NCBI GenBank assembly: GCA_031551885.1
Contig: JAVBMX010000003.1
Span: forward strand, 1 to 51,841
Reading direction: 5' to 3'
Length of the DNA: 51,841 nt
Source: Frigididesulfovibrio sp031551885
Lineage (GTDB): Bacteria; Desulfobacterota; Desulfovibrionia; Desulfovibrionales; Desulfovibrionaceae
The notes beneath the pieces are model-generated. The model searched no databases, had not been told where the DNA came from, and worked only from the letters and a program-made list of their open reading frames with translations. Of this stretch, positions 16,646 through 24,413 are shown in pieces. Numbering within the stretch: the stretch's first letter is position 1; each line of letters opens with the position of its first letter. Both the position numbers and the translations under genes were made by a program.

Positions 16646-16816
16646 TTAGGAGTGGTGCCCGCCCTTGCAGCAGCCCTTCTTGCCCGTGGTCGGGTCGGTT
16701 TTCGCGACCTCTTCTTCCGGCGAGCATTTTTCCGAAAGCGGCCTGCCGCAGCAACGCTTCCCGGAGGGGTGCGCGTGGTCCAGAGGGGCTATTTTTTTTT
16801 GGTCCGTGTCGTTCAT
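16646..16816 (-). CDS. Small Cys/His-rich protein, unknown
   Basis: A 56-residue open frame whose ATG at 16816 has AGGGAG six bases upstream, a better start than the longer 132-residue reading of the same frame. It carries two Cys pairs (KRCCGRPLSEKC and GKKGCCKGGHHS) plus several His and acidic residues. This suggests a metal-binding peptide, though no known family was recognised. It is opposite in direction to the methyltransferase at 17022. Confidence rests on the ribosome site and the regular Cys layout. Confidence 0.6.
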   Translation of the reverse strand: MNDTDQKKIAPLDHAHPSGKRCCGRPLSEKCSPEEEVAKTDPTTGKKGCCKGGHHS

Positions 16817-17021
16817 AAAAAACTCCCTTGTTTTTTGTTTGGATATAGTAAGCCCAAATTTTCCCCTGCGCAATGATGACCCGACAAGTCGGCATTTTCC
16901 TTTACGCCCCGCGTGAACGCCCGCGCCCCAACACCGGGAGCAGCCTTGTTTTTTCAGCGTTTCCGGCATACATAAAACATCGTCGCGGCCAAACCGCCCC
17001 ACCCCAACCTTCGAGGCTCTC

Positions 17022-17726
17022 TTGCCGCTTTTCCCCACAGCCACTCTTCAGGAACTTCTCGATCTGGCCGCGCAAAAGTACACCGTGGAATTCGAGGATG
17101 TCGGCGTCGCCGGGCGTACCCTGCGCGTGTTGCAAATCGCCGACATGCGCGAACGTCTGGACGCGCTGATCGCCGCCGGAGCGTTGAACGACGCCCTGCA
17201 GAACCTGCCTCTGTGGGCCAAGATCTGGCCCGCCTCTTTGGCTCTGGCGCATGCGCTGAACGCCCGCGAGGACAAAGGGAGTCTGCTGGAAATCGGCGCG
17301 GGGTGCGGCGTGGTCGGCCTTGCGGCCGCCGCCTGCGGTTTTCGTAAAGTGGTTGTCTCCGACATCAACGAAGACGCCCTGCTCTTCGCCCGGATCAATG
17401 CCCTGCAAAACGGCCTGGCCGATCGCGTCGAGGTCGTCCGCCTGGATATTTGCGCCCCGGAGCCGCCCACCGGCTTCGATCTGGTGGCGGGCGCGGAAAT
17501 CCTCTACCTGGAAGACCTGTACCGCCCCTTGGTCAAATTTCTGTGCCGCGCCAAGGCCCCGGAAAGCATTCTGGCTTCGGACCACCGGCGTTTCCCCAAG
17601 CGTTTCTTTAAACTCGCGGAAAAAGAGTTCTCCCTCGGCCACAAGCAACTTGGCTTGCGGGCCAAAGGCGGCGACGATGCCGAAAAACACCTCATAACCC
17701 TGCACCGCCTGACGCCCAAATCATGA
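17022..17726 (+). CDS. Class I SAM-dependent methyltransferase (lysine methyltransferase-like)
   Basis: A 234-residue protein. The SAM-binding core has LLEIGAGCGVVGLAAAACGF (motif I, near 88-107) and VVVSDINEDAL (the acidic end of strand 2). PLWAKIWPASLALAHAL just before the core and GAEILYLEDLYRPLV later resemble methyltransferase family 16, which often modifies protein lysines. The start is TTG 17022 with GAGG five bases upstream. Its stop overlaps the YcaO start as ATGA, so the two are translated together. The target is unknown; being coupled to YcaO, a ribosomal or peptide substrate is one possibility. Confidence 0.85.
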   Translation: MPLFPTATLQELLDLAAQKYTVEFEDVGVAGRTLRVLQIADMRERLDALIAAGALNDALQNLPLWAKIWPASLALAHALNAREDKGSLLEIGAGCGVVGLAAAACGFRKVVVSDINEDALLFARINALQNGLADRVEVVRLDICAPEPPTGFDLVAGAEILYLEDLYRPLVKFLCRAKAPESILASDHRRFPKRFFKLAEKEFSLGHKQLGLRAKGGDDAEKHLITLHRLTPKS

Positions 17727-19462
17727 TTACGCTCTCCCCCTGCCCCAAAGCCTATGCCCTGGACCAAGACAAAGCCGTAACCCCCGAAGAAACCCTGCGC
17801 ACCGTCAAGGCCCGTTTGGCCGGCCTCGATCTGGACATCGCGGCCGAGGTTCGGCGTATCGACGTGGGCCGGCTCGGCATTCCCGTGTTCATTTCCCGTT
17901 GCGGCCAAGACGCCAAGGCGGTCATGCCCACGCGCAAACAGATGGGTAAAGGCGCGACCCCGGCCCAGGCCGAAGCCTCCGCCCTTATGGAACTGATGGA
18001 ACGCTACGGGTTCTTCACTTTCTGGCGGGACCGCCCCGACATGGTCCGGCTCTCGTGGGAAGAAGCCGAACGCCGCTACGGCGAGACGCTCCTCTCGGTT
18101 GAAGAAGTTGCCCGGGCCTGCGGCTCGCGCTTTTCCTCCGAGTTTTCCGCCGACACGGCCCGCGCCCTGCTCGGCTTGCGTCCCTGGCTGTTCTGCCCGA
18201 GCCTGCGCATTCATGATGAAAAAATCGTATACGTTCCCCTGGATTTGTTCCGACAATTGGGAGAGTTCAACGGGTCCTCGGCCGGAAACACCGAAGCCGA
18301 ATCCATCCTGCAGGGAGCCTGCGAACTGGTGGAACGCCACGTCTGCGCTGTTGTCGACCGCGACCGGCCGGCCCTGCCGACCATCGACCCGACCTCGGCC
18401 CAGGATCCGGTCCTGCGGGAACTCATCGCCAAGTTCGAACGGGTCGGGGTGCGGGTTCTGCTCAAAGATTTCACCTTGGGCCTACCTGTGCCCACCGTGG
18501 CCGTGCTCGCCTACGACCCCGCGACGTTCCCGGAGCATTCCGAAATCGTCTTCACGGCCGGCACGGCCATTTCCCCGACCAAGGCCGCCGTACGTGCCCT
18601 AACCGAAATCGCCCAGCTCGGCGGCGACTTCTGCACCTCGGCCTGTTACGAAGCCTCGGGCCTGCCCAAGTTTGCCGAACCGCGCGAAGCCGACTTTCTG
18701 CGCGAAGGGCCGACGGTTGCCCTCGATACCCTGCCCGACCCGGAAGGCGACGACATCCTCGAGGAACTGCGCGGCTTGGCCAAGGCCCTGTACGCCCAGG
18801 GCTTCAACCTGTATTCCGTGTCCACGACCAACCCCGACACCCAAGTTCCCACCCACTACAACTTCGTGCCGGGTTTCGCCTTCCGCGAACGGGAGAAAAA
18901 CGCCTCGCTCGGCTTGTTCATCGGCCGGATGATTGCCGAGGAAGCCGCCCCGGAGGAAGCCGAACGCGCCTATACCCGCATGGATGCTCTGGTTCCCAAT
19001 GCGCATTGGCTGCCGTTCTTCCGAGGCCTGACGGCCATGCGTAGGGAAGACCATGCCGAAGCCCGGCGCTTTTTCGCTCTGGCCGAGCCCCTGCAGCCGG
19101 AAGAAGAATCCCGCGCGCTCACGGCCTTTTACGGGGCCTATACCCACACCCTGGACGGCGACTGGGAGGCGGCCCGGCCCGGCCTGACCCTGGCCGTGGA
19201 ACTCTGCCCGGATATGAAGGAATACCACAACCTTCTGGGGGTCTGCCTGTTCAAGCTCAAGCGGTTTGAAGAAGCCGGGGAGCGTTTCGCCTACATTCTC
19301 GCCCACCTGGACAAAGGATCGGCCGTGGACGTGCAAAACCTCGGCCTGTGCCGCAAATTTATGGGCGACGCCGAAGCCGCCCGCCACTACCTTGCCGCCG
19401 CCCTGGAACTGGACCCCGGCCTGGAGGCGGCCCGGACGCATCTGGCGGAACTCGAGCGATAA
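17723..19462 (+). CDS. ycaO: YcaO-domain protein with C-terminal TPR repeats
   Basis: A 579-residue protein, similar in length and architecture to Escherichia coli YcaO (accessory factor for RimO-dependent S12 methylthiolation). The YcaO ATP-binding domain shows ASALMELMERYGF (near 86-98), ESILQGACELVERH (near 193-206) and AVRALTEIAQL (near 290-300), the three acidic motifs that bind ATP and magnesium. Residues about 420-579 form TPR-like helical repeats (GLFIGRM..., YHNLLGVCLFKLKRFEEAGE, LGLCRKFMGDAEAARHYLAA). There is no Pro-rich tail of the kind found in RiPP cyclodehydratases. It overlaps both neighbours (methyltransferase by 4 bases, DUF401 by 1). Confidence 0.88.
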   Translation: MITLSPCPKAYALDQDKAVTPEETLRTVKARLAGLDLDIAAEVRRIDVGRLGIPVFISRCGQDAKAVMPTRKQMGKGATPAQAEASALMELMERYGFFTFWRDRPDMVRLSWEEAERRYGETLLSVEEVARACGSRFSSEFSADTARALLGLRPWLFCPSLRIHDEKIVYVPLDLFRQLGEFNGSSAGNTEAESILQGACELVERHVCAVVDRDRPALPTIDPTSAQDPVLRELIAKFERVGVRVLLKDFTLGLPVPTVAVLAYDPATFPEHSEIVFTAGTAISPTKAAVRALTEIAQLGGDFCTSACYEASGLPKFAEPREADFLREGPTVALDTLPDPEGDDILEELRGLAKALYAQGFNLYSVSTTNPDTQVPTHYNFVPGFAFREREKNASLGLFIGRMIAEEAAPEEAERAYTRMDALVPNAHWLPFFRGLTAMRREDHAEARRFFALAEPLQPEEESRALTAFYGAYTHTLDGDWEAARPGLTLAVELCPDMKEYHNLLGVCLFKLKRFEEAGERFAYILAHLDKGSAVDVQNLGLCRKFMGDAEAARHYLAAALELDPGLEAARTHLAELER

Positions 19463-20766
19463 TGGATACGGCGGTCCTCGCCCTCGGCAAGCTGTGCCTT
19501 GCCCTGATCGCCATGATCATCGGCCTGCGTCTGCGGTTGGGGCTCTGGCTGTGCGTGCTGCTGGGGGCCGTTTGCGCCGTCGTCGTTTCCGGCCTGCCGC
19601 TGACCGAGTTTTTGGAAATCGTCCCGCAAACCGCGCTGAACACCGAACTCTACACGCTGCTCGCCATCGTCGTTCTGACCCTGTTGATCTCGGGCGTGCA
19701 GGAAGCCACCGGCCAAAGCACCCGTCTCGTGACCGCGCTGGAGCAACTTCTGCGCGGCCCGCGCCTGCGTCTGATATTCTTCCCGGCCTTAATCGGGCTG
19801 CTGCCCATGCCCGGAGGCGCGCTGTTCTCCTGCCCGATGATCGACGGCACGGCCCGCCACATGGACCTGAACGGAGAACGAAAAGCGGCCATCAACTACT
19901 GGTTCCGGCACATCTGGGAAGTGGCCTGGCCCCTGTACCCCGGCTATCTGCTGGCCTGCGCAGTGCTGGACATCCCCTTGTCGGTCCTCTGGCGCTATAC
20001 CTTCCCGATGGTGCTCACCTCACTCCTCGCAGGGCGGCTTCTTCTGCTCCGCTCCCTTCCGCCGGAGCACTGCGAAGAGACTGCCGCGCCCCCGGTGAAG
20101 CGCGGCAAAGCCTTGGCGGCCGTGTTCATTGAATCCTTGCCGCTCACGGTGGCCCTGGCGGGCGCGTTTCCCGCTTCCGTGCTGGTGGATGCGTTTTTTC
20201 CGTTTTTCCCCAAGGGCTCGCCTTTTTTGCTCTCTCTTGGGGCGGCCGTCGTTACGGCCATGTGCCAAGGCAAGGGTGGTCCGGCGGCTGTTGTCGGCGT
20301 TCTGCTCCAACCTTCCACCGGCAAGCTTTTTCTGCTGCTTTTCACCATCTTCATTTTCAAGACCTCCCTGGCGCACAGCGGCCTGATCGCCGAAATCAGC
20401 GGATTCGGCACCGAACGGCTCGCGGTGTATTCCCTTTGCATCATTCTGCCTTTTCTTTGCGGCCTGTTGACCGGCATCATGATGGGCTACGTGGGCACCT
20501 CCTTCCCCATTCTTTTGGGCGTCATCTCCCAAGCGGGAATGCAGAGCGAAGCCGTGCCCCTGTACATTCTGGCCCTGGCCGCCGGTCAACTCGGCCAGCT
20601 GCTGTCGCCTTTACACGTTTGTTTGGTGGTCTCGTGCGAATATTTCAAAGTCGGGCTGTTCCGGCTGGTGCAACTGGTCGCCCCCACATGCCTGTTCCAA
20701 TTCGGCGCGAATCTGATCTGGAGCCTGCTTTTGGCCGCGCTGCTGGCCGTGTTCGGCCCCTGGTGA
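19462..20766 (+). CDS. DUF401-family polytopic membrane protein
   Basis: A 434-residue inner-membrane protein with roughly 11-12 hydrophobic segments. Characteristic pieces are LLPMPGGALFSCPMI near 112-126, AINYWFRHIWEV near 139-150, and MMGYVGTSFPILLGV plus GQLLSPLHVCLV towards the end. The paired PxPGG and SPLH segments are as expected for DUF401, a family placed among ion-transporter-like proteins. The start ATG overlaps the YcaO stop as TAATG. Transport substrate is unknown; the tight operon implies it works with the YcaO/methyltransferase step. Confidence 0.87.
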   Translation: MDTAVLALGKLCLALIAMIIGLRLRLGLWLCVLLGAVCAVVVSGLPLTEFLEIVPQTALNTELYTLLAIVVLTLLISGVQEATGQSTRLVTALEQLLRGPRLRLIFFPALIGLLPMPGGALFSCPMIDGTARHMDLNGERKAAINYWFRHIWEVAWPLYPGYLLACAVLDIPLSVLWRYTFPMVLTSLLAGRLLLLRSLPPEHCEETAAPPVKRGKALAAVFIESLPLTVALAGAFPASVLVDAFFPFFPKGSPFLLSLGAAVVTAMCQGKGGPAAVVGVLLQPSTGKLFLLLFTIFIFKTSLAHSGLIAEISGFGTERLAVYSLCIILPFLCGLLTGIMMGYVGTSFPILLGVISQAGMQSEAVPLYILALAAGQLGQLLSPLHVCLVVSCEYFKVGLFRLVQLVAPTCLFQFGANLIWSLLLAALLAVFGPW

Positions 20767-20830
20767 GGCAAACCCGCGCCGCCCGTCGGAACCCGTTGCC
20801 CATACCCCCAGCACAGGATATGCTTGGCGG

Positions 20831-21874
20831 ATGATCCCCCTTATCGACCTCTTCTCCGGCTGCGGCGGCATGACCTTGGGTTTTTGCGACGCCCGCTTCG
20901 GCGGCGCGTTTCGCAGCGTCTTCGCCCTGGACCACGACCCGGCGGCGGCCGCGAGTTACGCGCATAATTTTGGCCCCCACGGCCGGCAGGGAGATGTGGA
21001 ATACTGGGCTTCGGGCAGGGAGCCGGTGCCGTCCGCCCGTGTGGTCATCGGCGGGCCGCCCTGCCAGGGCTTCAGCCTGCTGAACAGAGGCCGCCGGGGG
21101 GACGCCCGCCGCGCTCTGTGGGAGCCCTACATGGATATTGTGGAAGCCTGCGGGGCCGAAGCTTTTGTGATCGAAAACGTGCGCTGGCTGCTTAATTCGC
21201 CGGAGCACGCGGCCATCGTGCGCCGGGCCGAATCAATGGGGTTTGCCGTGTCTTCCGCCCTGCTCAATGCCGCCGACTACGGCGTGCCGCAAAATCGCCT
21301 GCGGGCTTTCCTCCTGGGAATCAGAGGCGATACGCCGCCGCCCTTCCCGCCCGAGCCAACCCATTTCCCGCCGGCCGAAGGGCGTGCCCCTGCCTGGCGC
21401 ACCGTACGGGAAGCCATCGGCGATCTGCCCGCCCCACTCGGGGTCGACTGCAACGCCGCGCCCCCGCCCCTGGATCTGCATTTCGGCCGCCGCCCCACGC
21501 CCAAAAGTCTGCTGCGCTACAAAGCCGTTCCGCCGGGCGGCAACCGCTTCGACCTGCAAAGGACCGCCCCGCACCTGACCCCGGCCTGCTGGGTACGCAA
21601 GACATCCGGCGGCACAGACCTTTTCGGCCGGCTTTGGTGGGATCGCCCCTCGGTAACCATCCGCACCGAGTTCTTCAAGCCGGAAAAAGGGCGCTATCTG
21701 CACCCCGAGAAACACCGCCCCATCACCCACCGCGAGGCCGCCCGACTCATGGGTTTCCCCGACGACTTCCGCTTCCTGGGCAACAAATCCGACATCGCCC
21801 GGCTGATCGGCAACGCTGTGCCCCCGCCTCTGGCTGGAGCCGTGGCCCGGCATGTGGCCGGACTGTTGGGGTAG
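20831..21874 (+). CDS. DNA (cytosine-5)-methyltransferase
   Basis: A 347-residue enzyme with all main C5-methyltransferase motifs in order: DLFSGCGGMTLGF (I), GGPPCQGFSLLNRGRRGD (IV, catalytic Cys), AFVIENVRWL (VI), PQNRLRAFLLGI (VIII) and LIGNAVPPPLAGAV (X). The target-recognition region lies between VIII and X (about 180-290). No restriction endonuclease, Vsr or specificity gene is adjacent, so it may be an orphan methylase acting in regulation or protection. The ATG at 20831 has a weak ribosome site. Followed by two hairpins that also serve the convergent flavoprotein gene. Confidence 0.93.
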   Translation: MIPLIDLFSGCGGMTLGFCDARFGGAFRSVFALDHDPAAAASYAHNFGPHGRQGDVEYWASGREPVPSARVVIGGPPCQGFSLLNRGRRGDARRALWEPYMDIVEACGAEAFVIENVRWLLNSPEHAAIVRRAESMGFAVSSALLNAADYGVPQNRLRAFLLGIRGDTPPPFPPEPTHFPPAEGRAPAWRTVREAIGDLPAPLGVDCNAAPPPLDLHFGRRPTPKSLLRYKAVPPGGNRFDLQRTAPHLTPACWVRKTSGGTDLFGRLWWDRPSVTIRTEFFKPEKGRYLHPEKHRPITHREAARLMGFPDDFRFLGNKSDIARLIGNAVPPPLAGAVARHVAGLLG

Positions 21875-21880
21875 CTTTTT

Positions 21881-21903
21881 CTGGGGGAAATGATTTCCCC
21901 CAG
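21881..21903. terminator. Hairpin after the cytosine methyltransferase
   Basis: CTGGGGGAAA pairs with TTTCCCCCAG around TGA. It is the second half of the two-hairpin element seen elsewhere and sits 6 bases after the stop codon. Confidence 0.65.
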
Positions 21904-21911
21904 ACCCCCTC

Positions 21912-21950
21912 ATTATCGAAAACCCCGCGTAACGCGGGGTTTTCGATAAT
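21912..21950. terminator. Perfect 18-bp inverted repeat, bidirectional terminator
   Basis: ATTATCGAAAACCCCGCG (21912-21929) and its exact complement (21933-21950) around TAA. It lies between two convergent genes. Between this and the flavoprotein stop (21951-22068) nothing else was recognised. Confidence 0.75.
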
Positions 21951-22068
21951 TGGGAGTACTGGAAATTGGAAGTCCGCCTGCGTTATTGCACGGCAGCCTT
22001 GTTCACATCACGAAATACCGTCGACCGACCGAAGCAACCCTGTTTGAATCCCTGGTAGAAATTCGAAC

Positions 22069-22620
22069 TTACATCTGCCGGCCGAGGGCCTCGGCCTTGG
22101 AGAGGGCGTCCATTTGGGCGATCGCGCCTTTGGGGCCGACGCCGGTCACCAACACCCTACCGCGATCGGTCCATTCCAGGTACGAAAGAATGCTCTCATA
22201 GGTGCCGATCGGACCGGTGAAAGCGGCTTCTTCCGTGTCTTCAGCGCACATCAGCAGGGCGGCTTCCTTCATTTTCAGCTTTTGCGGACAGTTCGGCCGC
22301 ATGTAGGCATAGAACTTATCCACGGCGGATTTGAGTTGAGAGCTGAACGAATACCAGTACAGCGGGCTGCACAGAACCAAGGCATCCGCTTTTTCCAGCA
22401 TGGGGGCAAGCCGGTCGAACCCGTCGTCGACAATACAGGCCTTGCCTCCGCTCCAGCAGCCGTCGCAAGCCGTGCACCCTTCCACGTGATCCGTGGCCGC
22501 GTCAAACCGCGCGACCTCGTGACCAACAGCAAGCGCCCCCCTCGTAAAAGCGTCGGCCAGCAGATCGCTGTTCCCCCCTTTCCGGGGGCTCCCGACAACG
22601 ACCAAAATATGTTTCGCCAT
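22069..22620 (-). CDS. NADPH-dependent FMN reductase / flavodoxin-fold protein
   Basis: A 183-residue flavoprotein from ATG 22620, supported by GGAGG six bases upstream; the frame runs 29 codons further up without a better start. The N-terminal phosphate-binding loop is GSPRKGGNSD (near 9-18) and the iso-alloxazine side is CSPLYWYSFSSQLK (near 83-96). CTACDGCWSGGKACIV (near 47-62) is a Cys cluster common in the iron-sulfur flavoprotein-like members. It probably reduces FMN or quinones or an unknown electron acceptor. It follows dsdA on the same strand with a gap of over 200 bases. Confidence 0.87.
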   Translation of the reverse strand: MAKHILVVVGSPRKGGNSDLLADAFTRGALAVGHEVARFDAATDHVEGCTACDGCWSGGKACIVDDGFDRLAPMLEKADALVLCSPLYWYSFSSQLKSAVDKFYAYMRPNCPQKLKMKEAALLMCAEDTEEAAFTGPIGTYESILSYLEWTDRGRVLVTGVGPKGAIAQMDALSKAEALGRQM

Positions 22621-22844
22621 ACTCGTCCTCCTTGCGCTCCGCCCGGAATACGAAAAAAAGCGCATCGCCGCCGGCTCCGGGCCGCCGACGCCCGCCTTTG
22701 CCTTCAAACGATTCTAAGCCAAAATAAGCGCGAACAGAAATGCCATATATAGCGGACTGTTGGGCGGCAGACGCGCCGGATGTACCCGCCCGGATGGAGG
22801 CGCAAGGTCCGCGTTCATCCACATCACCGTTACGGCCGATGTGG

Positions 22845-24185
22845 TCAACGCGTTGAGGCGGAGGTACGCCTTCCCCTCTTCACGTAGCCTTGCCATTCCT
22901 CTTGGGGGACCAAATTGCCGCCTGTGGCCCAGACGATGTGCACGGCGTTTTCCGAAGGTGTTGCCGGCACCAAGCCCTTTTCCACGGTGTGGAGAAGCCC
23001 CGGAACGCCGGCCAGAGCCGAGGGTTCCAGCTTCAACCCTTCGGTGTCGGCCGCCAGGGCCAAGTGGGTAAAGAGGTCTTCGTCTTCCACGGTATACAGG
23101 CCATCCAATAAGGGAGTCATCGCTTCGCAGACCAAAGCCGAGGGTCTGCCCACGGCCAAACCGTCGGCCGCCGTGTTCAGGGGAATGCCGAAATCCGTTG
23201 AGGACGCCCGCTCATGCAGGCCGGTATACAGGCCCAAAATAACGGCCGGAGCATTGACCGGCTCGGCGAAAAAGCAATGCGCCGCGTCGCCGAACGCGAG
23301 TTTGAGCCCAAAGGTCACGCCGCCGGGGCCGCCGCCCACGCCGCAAGGCAGGTGGATGCACAGGGGGTGCGCCGCATCCGGCCGAATGCCCAGCGCCTCC
23401 AACTGTGTTTTGAGGCGCAGGCCGGCCACGGAATACCCCAGGAACAGGTTGCGCGAAGCCTCGTCATCCACGAAGTGGCACAGCGGGTCGACTTCGGCCT
23501 CCTTACGCCCTTGGGCCACGGCGAAGCCGTAGTCGTCGGCGTATTCCTTCACAATGACGCCGTTGGCGCGCAGCAGATCCTTTTTCCAGGCCCGTGCGTC
23601 CGCCGACATATGCACGGTCACGACAAACCCCAGAGCCGCTCCCATGATGCCCACGGAAAGGCCCAGGTTCCCGGTGGAGCCCACGGCCAGCTTGAAGCCG
23701 GAGAAAAACTCCCGAAAACGCGGTTCGGCCAGAACGGCGTAGTCGTCTTCAAGCCGGAGCAACCCGTGCTCCACGGCCAGCTTTTCGGCCGTGGCCAGCA
23801 CCTCGTAGATGCCGCCCCTGGCTTTGATCGAGCCGGAGATGGGCAAGGCCGCATCCATCTTCATCAGAAGGCGGCCGGGAATCTTCCGTTGCCGGCGCTC
23901 CTCAAGGGCGGCCTTGAAACGCGGCGTTTCCCGCAGAGGCGATTCGATGATTCCGCCGGCCGCGGCGGTTTCCGGGAACGCGGTGGCGATGAAAGGAGCG
24001 AAGCGTTCCAGGCGGGCCTGGGCGTCTTCGGCCTCGCGCCGAGAGACGGGCAGCGAACCCTCGACTTCGGCAAAGGGTCTGCGGGAGGGATTGAGCCAGA
24101 AAACCGGACGGCGGGCGACCATATCCTTCAGCAGAGGAAATTCCGCAATCCAGGACTCAAGACTGCGGCCGGCGATCATGGGCAT
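22845..24185 (-). CDS. dsdA: D-serine ammonia-lyase (PLP enzyme)
   Basis: A 446-residue enzyme from ATG 24185, with CCTCCT complement (AGGAGG) five bases upstream. The PLP lysine lies in ALPISGSIKARGG near 115-127, the glycine loop is GSTGNLGLSVGIMGA near 170, and a second glycine motif CGVGGGPGGVTFGLKL is near 295. The overall layout and length are those of DsdA, which converts D-serine to pyruvate and ammonia; no DsdC regulator or DsdX transporter is adjacent. The longer open frame upstream (to 24389) is dispersed repeat B and not coding. Confidence 0.93.
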   Translation of the reverse strand: MPMIAGRSLESWIAEFPLLKDMVARRPVFWLNPSRRPFAEVEGSLPVSRREAEDAQARLERFAPFIATAFPETAAAGGIIESPLRETPRFKAALEERRQRKIPGRLLMKMDAALPISGSIKARGGIYEVLATAEKLAVEHGLLRLEDDYAVLAEPRFREFFSGFKLAVGSTGNLGLSVGIMGAALGFVVTVHMSADARAWKKDLLRANGVIVKEYADDYGFAVAQGRKEAEVDPLCHFVDDEASRNLFLGYSVAGLRLKTQLEALGIRPDAAHPLCIHLPCGVGGGPGGVTFGLKLAFGDAAHCFFAEPVNAPAVILGLYTGLHERASSTDFGIPLNTAADGLAVGRPSALVCEAMTPLLDGLYTVEDEDLFTHLALAADTEGLKLEPSALAGVPGLLHTVEKGLVPATPSENAVHIVWATGGNLVPQEEWQGYVKRGRRTSASTR

Positions 24186-24280
24186 GGGTTCCTCCTGGGA
24201 TGGATAACGGATGCGTTGGGAAAAATTCGGCAGCCTCACGGCGGGATGGTTCCGGCAAAGCCGGACCGACCGCAACCCAG

Positions 24281-24374
24281 GGGGGCCAGGGGTTCCTGCG
24301 GCAAGAGGCGCATGGACGCCGGAGGTCTCCCGACGGCACCCGGAGGGCAAGACGCAGGATGCGCCGAGCCATGG
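24281..24374 (-). repeat. Dispersed repeat B, copy 3 (divergent)
   Basis: Read on minus, it matches copy 1 (10387-10493) with blocks CTCGGCGC, AGACCTCCGG and GTCCAT conserved in order, but the unit starts and ends differ. It lies in the 228-bp gap between dsdA and the YibQ-like gene. Confidence 0.6.
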
Positions 24375-24413
24375 TATTTCCCTCGACAAAATCCGGAAAC
24401 AGAGCCCCGCGCC

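Noticed and set aside
24186..24389. N-terminal extension of dsdA
   Set aside because: The segment is repeat B, and ATG 24185 has AGGAGG at ideal spacing.
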